A stretch of DNA of 23,145 nucleotides. It comes from CAZUMH01 sp964621645 (GTDB lineage Bacteria > Zhuqueibacterota > QNDG01 > JAGLOF01). This document shows positions 14,875-21,529 of this stretch, in pieces. Location: NCBI GenBank assembly GCA_964621645.1, contig CAZUMH010000051.1, positions 1 through 23,145 on the forward strand, given 5' to 3'. The notes beneath the pieces are model-generated. The model was given only the letters and a program-made list of their open reading frames with translations. It was not told the origin of the DNA and did no database searches. The number at the start of each line of letters is the position of its first letter. Within the stretch, counting starts at the first letter, position 1. The position numbers and the translations under genes are program-made.

Positions 14875-15243
14875 TCAGGGTTTCAGGGCCTTGGTTACGA
14901 TTTTTTCAAGCTTTTTCAGCTTGAACGGTTTGTAGAGAATGTCGTTTACATCCACGTTTTCCAGAGCCGAGAGGTACTGATAGGCTTCGCCGGGGCCTAA
15001 TCCGGTAATAATGATGATCTTTTGATTCGGCTTCATCCGTTTCAGGTCTTCAGCCACATGAAAGCCGTCACGTCCCGGCATATTAACGTCCAGCACCACC
15101 AGAGGAAAATCCTTTTCCCGGAACAGCCTTAATCCCTCTTCCCAGGAATCCGTGGTCACCGGTTCCAGCTTGAGACGGATGAAAAAGCGTTCCAGGAGAT
15201 TCAGAATATCCTGTTCGTCATCAATGATAAGAACTTTATCCAT
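14875..15243 (-). CDS. Single-domain response regulator
   Basis: A 122-aa CheY-like receiver with DDE (8-10), phospho-acceptor D52 in VVLDVNMPGRDG, T80 in IIITGLG and K105 in LYKPFKLKK. There is no output domain and no kinase gene next to it, so its partner is elsewhere. ATG at 15243 has a G-rich ribosome binding site (GTGGGGG) a few bases upstream. It is transcribed away from the cupin gene, from its own promoter at 15319-15347. Confidence 0.93.
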   Translation of the reverse strand: MDKVLIIDDEQDILNLLERFFIRLKLEPVTTDSWEEGLRLFREKDFPLVVLDVNMPGRDGFHVAEDLKRMKPNQKIIIITGLGPGEAYQYLSALENVDVNDILYKPFKLKKLEKIVTKALKP

Positions 15244-15318
15244 GAATTGCCCCCACTGCTGAGGGTGAGAAAAACGATTCCCAATGAGTGGATCTAATTC
15301 TCGATATAGGGATATTTA

Positions 15319-15347
15319 AATATAATCACTTCCAGCATGCCGGTCAA
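15319..15347 (-). promoter_or_regulatory. Sigma70-type promoter for the minus-strand response regulator
   Basis: Read on the minus strand, -35 TTGACC (15347-15342), a 17-nt spacer and -10 TATATT (15324-15319). Five of six bases match in each box. Transcription would start near 15312, giving a leader of about 70 nt. Confidence 0.6.
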
Positions 15348-15379
15348 GGATATTTCTTGGGCTGAAAAATAGATAATAA

Positions 15380-15393
15380 TTGATCCAGGTCAA
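15380..15393. promoter_or_regulatory. FNR/HcpR-type operator ahead of the cupin gene
   Basis: TTGATCCAGGTCAA is a 14-bp palindrome with one mismatched pair. It resembles sites of the CRP/FNR family (FNR: TTGAT-N4-ATCAA; HcpR of sulfate reducers: TTGAC-type halves). Its centre (15386.5) is about 41.5 bp before the start expected from the TATATT box at 15416-15421. That is the geometry of class II activation, so activation of the cupin gene is inferred. Confidence 0.5.
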
Positions 15394-15454
15394 GGCGACG
15401 CCAGACTGAGAATCGTATATTTCAGTATCATAAAAACAATTAAGGGAGGATGTC

Positions 15455-15808
15455 ATGGGAAGACAGGAAAGTGAAACGCTGTCCCAGCCCTTCAGCTTTG
15501 ACAGTCTGGCGGCCTACCAGACCGGTTCGGTGGTGAGCAGAACGATCATGAATCAAAAGGAGGGGACAGTAACCATTTTCGCCTTTGATGCCGGACAGAG
15601 CCTGAGCGAGCACACGGCTCCCTATGATGCTCTGGCACAGGTCGTGGACGGAGAAGGGATATTTCTTATCGCCGGGGAACCCCATCGGGTTTCGTCCGGG
15701 CAGGCCATTATCATGCCGGCGCAGGTGGTTCATTCCGTACGGGCTGATAAACGCTTCAAGATGGTACTTGTCATGATTCGCGGCAGCGCCTCAGATGATG
15801 CGGTCTGA
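15455..15808 (+). CDS. Small cupin-domain protein
   Basis: A 117-aa single cupin barrel: first motif GQSLSEHTAPYDALAQVVDGEG (H53), second motif PAQVVHSV (H93). The second His of the usual HxH and the Glu of motif 1 are not present, so the metal site is incomplete or different. I recall many small stress cupins with this HTAPYDA form. Function unknown. The ribosome binding site AAGGGAGG precedes ATG 15455. An FNR/HcpR-like palindrome upstream suggests control by oxygen, nitric oxide or redox state. Confidence 0.88.
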   Translation: MGRQESETLSQPFSFDSLAAYQTGSVVSRTIMNQKEGTVTIFAFDAGQSLSEHTAPYDALAQVVDGEGIFLIAGEPHRVSSGQAIIMPAQVVHSVRADKRFKMVLVMIRGSASDDAV

Positions 15809-15884
15809 ATCACATTCAATGGAAATGAGGATTGTCAGTGTAAAAAGAGAAGCGGGAACATACCTATAATGAGGAGGGATACCA

Positions 15885-16889
15885 ATGAAAGTATTAAAGA
15901 TTATCGGTTTTGTCATTCTTTGTCTGATAGTCATCATCCTCATTCTGGGATTGATCGCGCCCAGAAAATACGCTTTCGAAAAGACCACTACAATCCAGGC
16001 GTCGCCTGAGATCGTCTTTTATGAGATCCAGTACTGGTCCAACTGGAATAACTGGTCTCCCTGGGCCGGGATGGATTCAACCATGCAGGTGACCATCCAG
16101 GGAGAGGATGGAACCGTGGGGTCCACTTACCACTGGGAAGGAGAGAAGACGGGTGTCGGCGATATCACCAGCACGGCCATCCGTGCCAACGAAGCCTTCG
16201 AATACCATCTTACTTTTCTCAAACCGTGGAAGAGCGAATCCGAAGGCTATCTGCGTCTGAAACAGGATGGCGACACAACAGAGGTTGCCTGGGGCATGTA
16301 CGGATCCATGGGCTATCCTTTCAACGTCATGATGCTTTTTTCTCCCATGGAGAAGATGATGGAGAAAGATTTTAATCGCGGTCTTGAACTTCTCAAGGGA
16401 GCAGCCGAAGCACGGATGCAGGCGGTCAAGAAGTTCACCATTGAGGAAAAGATGTTCCCGCCGGTCACCTATGTTGTCATTCGGGACACGGTCCGTTTCA
16501 GCGAGATGCCCAATTTCTTTGCTTCCTCCTATGGATCTCTGGCAGGCGCTTTGGCAAAGGCAGGGAAATCGCCGGCGGGACAGCCCGCGGCTATCTACTT
16601 TTCCTGGGACATGGAAAAGAGCCAGACCGATGTAGCGGCGGGTCTCCCCATCCAGGGAACTGCTCCTGCGGGTTTCACAACGGTGCGTCTGCCGTGGCGC
16701 ATGTCTCTCCAGGGAGATTTTTTCGGTCCCTATGCCGAGACGGCGACGGCCCACTGGGCCTTCGACCAGTATCTGAGCAGGTATAAACTCGAGATGGTTC
16801 CCCCCATGCTCGAGATCTACATGAACGATCCTGCCGCGGTAGCCGATCCTTCTGAGATCCAGACCAGGATCGTCTATTTCGTTCGTTAG
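15885..16889 (+). CDS. Membrane-anchored SRPBCC domain fused to a GyrI-like domain
   Basis: This 334-aa protein has one N-terminal membrane helix (about 5-24), then a SRPBCC/polyketide-cyclase-like domain about 28-170 (FEKTTTIQASPEIVFYEI, WSNWNNWSPW). A GyrI/effector-binding-like domain follows, about 178-334 (VTYVVIRDTVRFSEMP, ending EIYMNDP and TRIVYFVR). Both folds bind small hydrophobic or planar ligands, so a ligand-binding role at the membrane is plausible. The arrangement is found in other bacterial genomes, but no function is established. ATG 15885 follows GAGGAGGG. The next gene is 37 nt downstream, behind a small hairpin. Confidence 0.85.
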   Translation: MKVLKIIGFVILCLIVIILILGLIAPRKYAFEKTTTIQASPEIVFYEIQYWSNWNNWSPWAGMDSTMQVTIQGEDGTVGSTYHWEGEKTGVGDITSTAIRANEAFEYHLTFLKPWKSESEGYLRLKQDGDTTEVAWGMYGSMGYPFNVMMLFSPMEKMMEKDFNRGLELLKGAAEARMQAVKKFTIEEKMFPPVTYVVIRDTVRFSEMPNFFASSYGSLAGALAKAGKSPAGQPAAIYFSWDMEKSQTDVAAGLPIQGTAPAGFTTVRLPWRMSLQGDFFGPYAETATAHWAFDQYLSRYKLEMVPPMLEIYMNDPAAVADPSEIQTRIVYFVR

Positions 16890-16891
16890 AA

Positions 16892-16911
16892 AGGATGCGG
16901 GGATTTATTCC
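16892..16911 (+). repeat. Intercistronic hairpin
   Basis: TGCGGG (16892-16897) pairs with CCCGCA (16906-16911) around an 8-nt loop. It lies between the SRPBCC gene and the next membrane protein, just before that gene's AAGGA. No T run follows, so it may stabilise or space the message rather than end it. Confidence 0.4.
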
Positions 16912-16926
16912 CGCAAGGATTACGTT

Positions 16927-17367
16927 ATGGAAAAAATGCTGGATTTGACTGGCGCCTTGACGGCGACAGCATTCTATCTCTTCTGTCTGCTGGTTTTCAT
17001 CAGCCGTTTACTGAACCGGCCCAGAGTGGAGTATTATATCGGTCTGCTGCTGATCTGCTTGGTTGTGCCGCTGTTGTTCCTTCTTTTTCAGGCACATCAC
17101 TACAGCCGGCCGGGGCTCTATTATCTGCAGATCGGCCTTGTGATCGGTTATCTGGCCGTTGAACTGGTACTTGATTACATCCTGAAACTGGAGTTCCGCA
17201 GCAGTCGTCCGGCGGTGATCGCCTACGTCACGCTCTTCTTTGCCGCTGCTGGCGGACTTATCGGAGTTGCTTCCAGAGCAGGAAAGATCTGGACGGCGAT
17301 TTCCATCCCGCTCTTTCTGGCGGTGGCCTTCCTGGCTTTTTACCAGCGTAAGGTTACCGGGATGTAA
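16927..17367 (+). CDS. Small integral membrane protein, unknown function
   Basis: A 146-aa hydrophobic protein with about four membrane helices: near 7-27 (ALTATAFYLFCLLVFI), 36-57 (YYIGLLLICLVVPLLFLLF), 65-86 (LYYLQIGLVIGYLAVELVLDY) and 97-140 (two short helices). No family motif recognised. Start ATG 16927 has AAGGA 11 nt upstream. It follows the SRPBCC-GyrI gene and may share its transcript. Confidence 0.75.
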   Translation: MEKMLDLTGALTATAFYLFCLLVFISRLLNRPRVEYYIGLLLICLVVPLLFLLFQAHHYSRPGLYYLQIGLVIGYLAVELVLDYILKLEFRSSRPAVIAYVTLFFAAAGGLIGVASRAGKIWTAISIPLFLAVAFLAFYQRKVTGM

Positions 17368-17450
17368 TTGTCATCATGGCGGTATGTTTTTGACCGCCGC
17401 GGTGTTCTATAGTAGGATCATACGTGACTTTATCATGAGGGAGGATGGAT

Positions 17451-17990
17451 ATGCTTTTCCCGGGAGAAGAACACCGCTTTCCCCTGGTGCCGTCACTGAT
17501 TACCCTGATAATTGCCGTGGGGATCGTGCTGACGCCTATTTTGATCCTGCATATCAGGACACAAGAACATCTCTATCTGGAACTGCGTCCCGGACTGGCG
17601 GAAGCGTACAGAGACTCTCTCTCTCAGACGGAATATCATGATTTTGTGCTCCTCATGGCCGACAGGGGAAAAAGCAAGATAACCCTTACCGAAATGTCTT
17701 TAATGAATTCAACTACGGAACGTTCACAGGAGAAGGCGGTGGATTTCATTCTCCTGGATGAAGGGAGTGAGGAAGTCGATCTGCCGATAGAGCTGTTACC
17801 GGGGGATGAGTTCGTCTTCACGGTGTCGACAGTGTCGGAGGCGGGGGAGAAACCCGCTGCCGGGGAGAACCGTTTCAGGATGGAGGCGATCAGCAGCAGG
17901 GGAACGATATTTCAGACAGAACTGGATTCTAACACTACTTCAGAGTCATCCTCGCTTTTAACCGATAAAGAAAATGCCCGGACTCTTTAA
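17451..17990 (+). CDS. Single-pass membrane protein, unknown function
   Basis: From ATG 17451 the protein has 179 aa. One membrane helix lies near residues 14-35 (PSLITLIIAVGIVLTPILIL), followed by a soluble, acidic part rich in Ser, Glu and Thr with the beta-type stretch FVFTVSTVSEAGE. Not recognised. An in-frame ATG at 17445 sits directly on the GAGGGAGG ribosome binding site (17437-17444), so 17451 is preferred. The last codons are inside the terminator hairpin of the facing gene. Confidence 0.65.
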   Translation: MLFPGEEHRFPLVPSLITLIIAVGIVLTPILILHIRTQEHLYLELRPGLAEAYRDSLSQTEYHDFVLLMADRGKSKITLTEMSLMNSTTERSQEKAVDFILLDEGSEEVDLPIELLPGDEFVFTVSTVSEAGEKPAAGENRFRMEAISSRGTIFQTELDSNTTSESSSLLTDKENARTL

Positions 17991-18001
17991 GTCCGGGCAT
18001 T
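17966..18001 (-). terminator. Terminator for the cold-shock gene
   Basis: A perfect 12-bp stem AATGCCCGGACT (17973-17984) / AGTCCGGGCATT (17990-18001) with a 5-nt loop. On the minus strand it is followed by TTTTCTTT, making a good rho-independent terminator for the gene at 18027. The plus strand lacks a T run. The stop codon of the plus-strand gene lies in the loop and the start of the right arm. Confidence 0.8.
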
Positions 18002-18026
18002 GTTACCGTTTATACAGTACAACTAA

Positions 18027-18227
18027 CTATATGCGTGTAACGTTGGCCGCCTGCAAACCCTTGGGACCCTGCTCAACCTCAAACTCTACTGCATCACCTT
18101 CGTCCAGGGTTTTGTAACCATCACCCTGAATCGCGTTGAAGTGAACGAAGACATCCTCGCCTTCTTCTCTGGTGATGAAACCATAGCCCTTGGATGCATT
18201 GAACCATTTTACGGTGCCTTTTTCCAT
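18027..18227 (-). CDS. Cold-shock protein (CspA family)
   Basis: A 66-aa single cold-shock domain, standard length. RNP1 is KGYGFITRE and RNP2 is DVFVHFNAI, and the start is MEKGTVKWFNASKG. It binds single-stranded RNA and DNA and acts as an RNA chaperone and antiterminator in known members. The start has AAAGGAAA upstream. It has its own promoter and a leader of about 160 nt with a strong hairpin, the arrangement known for cold-regulated csp genes. It is a single-gene unit with its own terminator. Confidence 0.97.
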   Translation of the reverse strand: MEKGTVKWFNASKGYGFITREEGEDVFVHFNAIQGDGYKTLDEGDAVEFEVEQGPKGLQAANVTRI

Positions 18228-18272
18228 ACTGTGTTTCCTTTATTAAAACAGTGTTTCACGCCCTCTTACGGC

Positions 18273-18315
18273 AAAAAATCGTTGGGAACAGATTAACACC
18301 CTATTCTCAACGATT
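18273..18315 (-). promoter_or_regulatory. Terminator-like hairpin in the csp leader
   Basis: On the minus strand AATCGTTG (18315-18308) pairs with CAACGATT (18284-18277), and the stem can extend inward through GAA/TTC after one mismatch. The transcript then reads a run of six T (18278-18273). It lies about 50 nt before the csp start codon. It could be an attenuator or a temperature-sensitive structure (inference). Confidence 0.5.
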
Positions 18316-18393
18316 CTTATTTCATCCCTTCTGATCCTTAAAAGGAAGCAGAGACGGGAAGCTGCTGAAAAGAGTGCGCAGTTACTAACGTAT

Positions 18394-18422
18394 AATATAA
18401 CCATTGTTCTCTCTTTATGCAA
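18394..18422 (-). promoter_or_regulatory. Promoter of the cold-shock gene
   Basis: Minus strand: -35 TTGCAT (18422-18417), 17-nt spacer, -10 TATATT (18399-18394). The start near 18386 gives a 5' leader of about 160 nt, long for a 66-codon gene. Confidence 0.65.
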
Positions 18423-18480
18423 GGTAAATATTTATTATTCTCAATTAACAATTGCAGCGGGGATATAAGACTTTGACATT

Positions 18481-19521
18481 TCAGCCGGCAGGATCTGATT
18501 CATTGTCTCTGGTGTCGTCGATGACGGGCTTCCAGGAAGCTCCTGCGTGGCCCAGCAGGCGCGCGAAACGTTCCCGAAGATCTTGGGCTATTTTGCGGTA
18601 TTGGTTAAGAGAATCACTGTCAAGCGGCACGGCACCACCGGCCATGCTGTCATGCCCGCCGGCTTCATTGGGATCGGCAACCAGGTTTTTTATCAGCCTG
18701 CCTGCGTCCCCCTTACGGTTGGAGGTGCGGAGCGAGAGGATCAGCGTCTTGCGAAATTTTCCGATCACCAACGACCAGGTGATGCGACGGTGCCGCAGAA
18801 GAAGATCGGCCATTTCCGCCACCAGTTCGGGAGTGGGCACCTCTTCCAGGTCGGTAAAAATCAGCTGCCGGTAGGATACGGCTTGTGTCAGGGCCCGATG
18901 CAGAGTGTGAAAATAAGTAGGTGGATAGCTGGCATGGATAATTTCAGCCAGAATACGAAGACGGGCTTTGCCATAGACGAAGAGGTAGGCCGCTATGTCG
19001 TCGGGACGCGTCTCCCGTCCCAGATTTTCGGTCTCGGAACTGATGCCGTAGGTGAGGGCGGTGGCCAGGGGCGCCGTCAGAGAGACTTTCCCTTCCCGCA
19101 GCCAGCTGACCAGAATGGTGGCGGTGACTCCGATTTTAGGATTGATTACGGTGAGGGGCGCATGGGTATCCCGTCTGCGGGGATGGTGATCGATAATAAT
19201 GTCGTATTCCAGATTGGGGGTATTGCCGGCGCCGGGTTGGCCGTCGACCAGGGCAAGAGCGTCATAACGTTCGAGATTGAGACGGTTGAGTTTTTTCATC
19301 TTGATCCCCAGAAGACGCACCATGGCCAGATTCTCGGCCCGCCCGATGGTTCCCGTGTAGGCGATACTGGTGTCGAGATGGGTTCTCTCACGCACCAGAT
19401 GGGAGAGGGCCAGCGCCGAGGAGATGGCATCGGGATCGGGATTGGTGTGGGTGATGATCAGGAGGTTTTCCCTGTCTCGCAGAACCTCATCAAGCCGTGA
19501 CAGCATTTTTTGATTCGTCAT
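18481..19521 (-). CDS. DHH/DHHA1-family phosphoesterase (NrnA-like)
   Basis: This 346-aa cytoplasmic enzyme has the DHH motifs in order: HTNPDPDA (25-32), the Asp in VDGQPGAGN (D93), and DHH at 111-113 in IIDHHPRRRD. The C-terminal DHHA1 substrate motif is GGHDSMAGG (288-296). The family uses two manganese ions to cleave nanoRNA, pAp or cyclic-dinucleotide products. Length fits NrnA, but substrate cannot be assigned. It starts 2 nt after the Fer4-CDGSH gene, so the two are cotranscribed. A long open frame on the opposite strand is a shadow. Confidence 0.9.
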   Translation of the reverse strand: MTNQKMLSRLDEVLRDRENLLIITHTNPDPDAISSALALSHLVRERTHLDTSIAYTGTIGRAENLAMVRLLGIKMKKLNRLNLERYDALALVDGQPGAGNTPNLEYDIIIDHHPRRRDTHAPLTVINPKIGVTATILVSWLREGKVSLTAPLATALTYGISSETENLGRETRPDDIAAYLFVYGKARLRILAEIIHASYPPTYFHTLHRALTQAVSYRQLIFTDLEEVPTPELVAEMADLLLRHRRITWSLVIGKFRKTLILSLRTSNRKGDAGRLIKNLVADPNEAGGHDSMAGGAVPLDSDSLNQYRKIAQDLRERFARLLGHAGASWKPVIDDTRDNESDPAG

Positions 19522-19523
19522 CG

Positions 19524-20246
19524 CTACTCGATCTCTTCGATATCTGGTTTGGGCCGCGACGGACGTGTCTTTGCTTTCTTGCGCAGATCAATTAATTCCG
19601 GAGTTCTGAATCCGATTCTCTGATGGGATCCATCGCAGAAAGGCATGGTACTGCTGACTCCGCAGCGGCAGAGGAGAGCCTTGCTTCCCCGGGCCAGCAG
19701 AGCACCCTTCTCATCCTCGATCCGGAAGGGTCCTTCCAGCCGCAGGGGACCGTTTTTAGTCAAATGCAGGCGGAGACATCCTCTCCCGGACTCATCCTTT
19801 ATCTCAGCGCTCGGGAATTCTTCCTCCTCCCGGAATGAGGCGCGGTAATGGGCATTGTCGCAAAGCGGGGGAATTGAACTGGCCCCGCAGCGGCAAAGCG
19901 CCAGCCGGGTATCCCGCACAATGATATTTCTCTCATGGTCCAGGATCTCCAGCTCGCCCCGCAGATAGAGCGGGCCGCTGCGGCAGACCTGAACGCGATT
20001 TTCCGCAAAGGGTTTTTCCTCTGGTCCCCCGTCCCTGCGCCGGTAATGCAGGGCGCCGGTGGGACAGCTTTCGATCACTTTGGCGATCTCGTCCGCCGGA
20101 GCCTGATCCGGCAATATCCAGGGAGTGCGGGACGTATCGAACACTTCAGGAGCGCCGCGGATACACTCGGCAACGTGAGTGCAGCGATCCACGTGAAAAA
20201 TGATATCCAGACTGTCGCCATGGTAAATTATTTTGCGTTCCTTCAT
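19524..20246 (-). CDS. Fer4-type plus two CDGSH iron-sulfur domains
   Basis: This 240-aa protein has three metal sites. Residues 1-70: a divergent mono-cluster ferredoxin domain (DUF1271/Fer4_19 type) with C22, C28 and C61 (RCTHVAEC, SCPTGAL). Residues about 88-137: CDGSH domain 1 with C118, C120, C129, H133. Residues about 160-214: CDGSH domain 2 with C193, C195, C204, H208. Both CDGSH sites keep the 3-Cys-1-His ligands; the first reads CDNAH instead of CDGSH. It is likely a soluble electron or cluster carrier. The frame is open to 20378, but AGGGAGAGG just before ATG 20246 and the domain start fix 20246. A charged tail (residues 215-240) has no recognised role. Confidence 0.92.
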   Translation of the reverse strand: MKERKIIYHGDSLDIIFHVDRCTHVAECIRGAPEVFDTSRTPWILPDQAPADEIAKVIESCPTGALHYRRRDGGPEEKPFAENRVQVCRSGPLYLRGELEILDHERNIIVRDTRLALCRCGASSIPPLCDNAHYRASFREEEEFPSAEIKDESGRGCLRLHLTKNGPLRLEGPFRIEDEKGALLARGSKALLCRCGVSSTMPFCDGSHQRIGFRTPELIDLRKKAKTRPSRPKPDIEEIE

Positions 20247-20328
20247 AGAACCTCTCCCTTTCAGAAAGGAAGAATCAATACTTTGCCCAAGCGGTTTCCA
20301 TTCCGGCTGTATAATCCATCCTGCCGAT

Positions 20329-20357
20329 AATGTAGGGAATAATCCGATGTAATTCAA
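20329..20357 (-). promoter_or_regulatory. Possible promoter of the Fer4-CDGSH/DHH unit
   Basis: Minus strand: TTGAAT (20357-20352), 17-nt spacer, TACATT (20334-20329). The -10 box matches only four of six bases, so this is a candidate only. The start near 20322 would give a leader of about 76 nt. Confidence 0.35.
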
Positions 20358-20569
20358 CAGTGAACCGGTTTCCCGCAATTTCAGCAGCCGGTTTTATCCA
20401 ACTACAGTGCATCTTTTCAGGCTCACCTGGCGGGTTGTTTTTAACGGCGCGGGAAGATTTCGACTTTCATCCTCTTGTCTAATTTCGTATATTGTGAATG
20501 TGTTCTCATGAATGCACGCATAAAAATATATCGCTACAACTGAATGAGTGAAACAAAAAGGAGTGGAAC

Positions 20570-21046
20570 ATGGCGAATGTGCTTAAAGTCATTGATGTCG
20601 TTTCTATCGGGATCGAGAAAGAGAAGGCGCGCCGGGATTTCTACAGCCGGGTCGCCGAGCACTTCAACGATGCGGATATGAAAGACCTTTTCGGCAAACT
20701 TCGGGACTGGGAAGACGGGCACGTGAAGAAATTTGAAGCCATTAGGAACGGGATTGATGAGACCCAGACCGTGGAATCATACCCGGGTGAAATGTCAGCA
20801 TACATGGACGCTCTGGTGGATGACCGGCTCTACCGGGAGGTTTCCGCTGATTCATTCGGAAAGATTGTCAAAGACCCGGTGACGGCTATTCAGTACGGCA
20901 TTGGTTTCGAAAAAGATGCCATTCTCCTTTTCATGGAGCTGATCGGCGTGGTGCAGACCGGAAACACCGAGGCGATTCAGGAGCTGATCACCGAGGAACG
21001 GCACCATATCGTACAGCTTATCCGGCTGCGTAAGAAATACAGCTGA
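20570..21046 (+). CDS. Ferritin-like / rubrerythrin-type diiron protein
   Basis: A 158-aa four-helix protein of the ferritin-like group, without the C-terminal rubredoxin domain of true rubrerythrins. Probable iron ligands are E16, the E48-H51 pair (WEDGH), E114 in GFEKDAILLFMEL and E142/E143 with H145 or H146 (TEERHH). Such proteins store iron or reduce peroxide in anaerobes. The ribosome binding site AAGGAG precedes ATG 20570. It stands alone and has a terminator about 80 nt downstream. The 320 bp before it contain no other gene and no clear plus-strand promoter. Confidence 0.88.
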   Translation: MANVLKVIDVVSIGIEKEKARRDFYSRVAEHFNDADMKDLFGKLRDWEDGHVKKFEAIRNGIDETQTVESYPGEMSAYMDALVDDRLYREVSADSFGKIVKDPVTAIQYGIGFEKDAILLFMELIGVVQTGNTEAIQELITEERHHIVQLIRLRKKYS

Positions 21047-21125
21047 GAAAACGAACCCGTATCCCTTTTCCAGATATCGTCCGGGGATGGGACTTTATGC
21101 AGGTCATTTCGTGTTAGACAATTGT

Positions 21126-21158
21126 AAGGCGGTCCGCCATGAGGCGGGCCGCCTTTTT
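21126..21158 (+). terminator. Rho-independent terminator of the ferritin-like gene
   Basis: AAGGCGGTCCGCC (21126-21138) pairs with GGCGGGCCGCCTT (21143-21155), 13 pairs with one T-G wobble and an ATGA loop. The run of T spans 21154-21158. Confidence 0.88.
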
Positions 21159-21274
21159 CCGTTAGATGGACGGCAGGCAGGCAAAGGATGATGGACTCAG
21201 TCACGTTAAACTCCTCATGATAATACCATCGCCGGCATCCTGAAGGCAGCGTTGAACACCAAGAAGGCACAGAG

Positions 21275-21454
21275 ATGGATGCCTATTACAGTCAGGAAAG
21301 GATTTATTCCAGCGTATCGGAAACAGTGACGCGCAAGGAAACCGGGAATACAACGATCACTATTCTTTTTATTGCCAGCGTCTTATCCGGGCCCCAGGGG
21401 CATTGCTGGATGTTAGTTGGATTCAGTCCGACAACGATAAAGCAAACAAATTAG
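21275..21454 (+). CDS. Possible small ORF, unidentified
   Basis: A 59-codon frame from ATG 21275, with AAGAAGG some 8 nt upstream. It starts MDAYYSQERIYSSVSETVTR and has a short hydrophobic patch (ITILFIASVL). No family recognised, and the region between the terminator and 21530 is otherwise empty. It may well be chance. Confidence 0.2.
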   Translation: MDAYYSQERIYSSVSETVTRKETGNTTITILFIASVLSGPQGHCWMLVGFSPTTIKQTN

Positions 21455-21529
21455 GTGTAGGATCCTTTTTATGGCTGAAGGATGATTTTTCCCAGCTATA
21501 CCGCAATCCTTCAGATAAACAGATTCCTT

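Noticed and set aside
15865..15870. TATAAT box before the SRPBCC-GyrI gene
   Set aside because: The predicted transcript would begin at the ribosome binding site; the nearest TTGTCA is 27 nt away.
18547..19500. Plus-strand ORF of 317 codons
   Set aside because: Antisense shadow of the DHH phosphoesterase gene, which has all its motifs.
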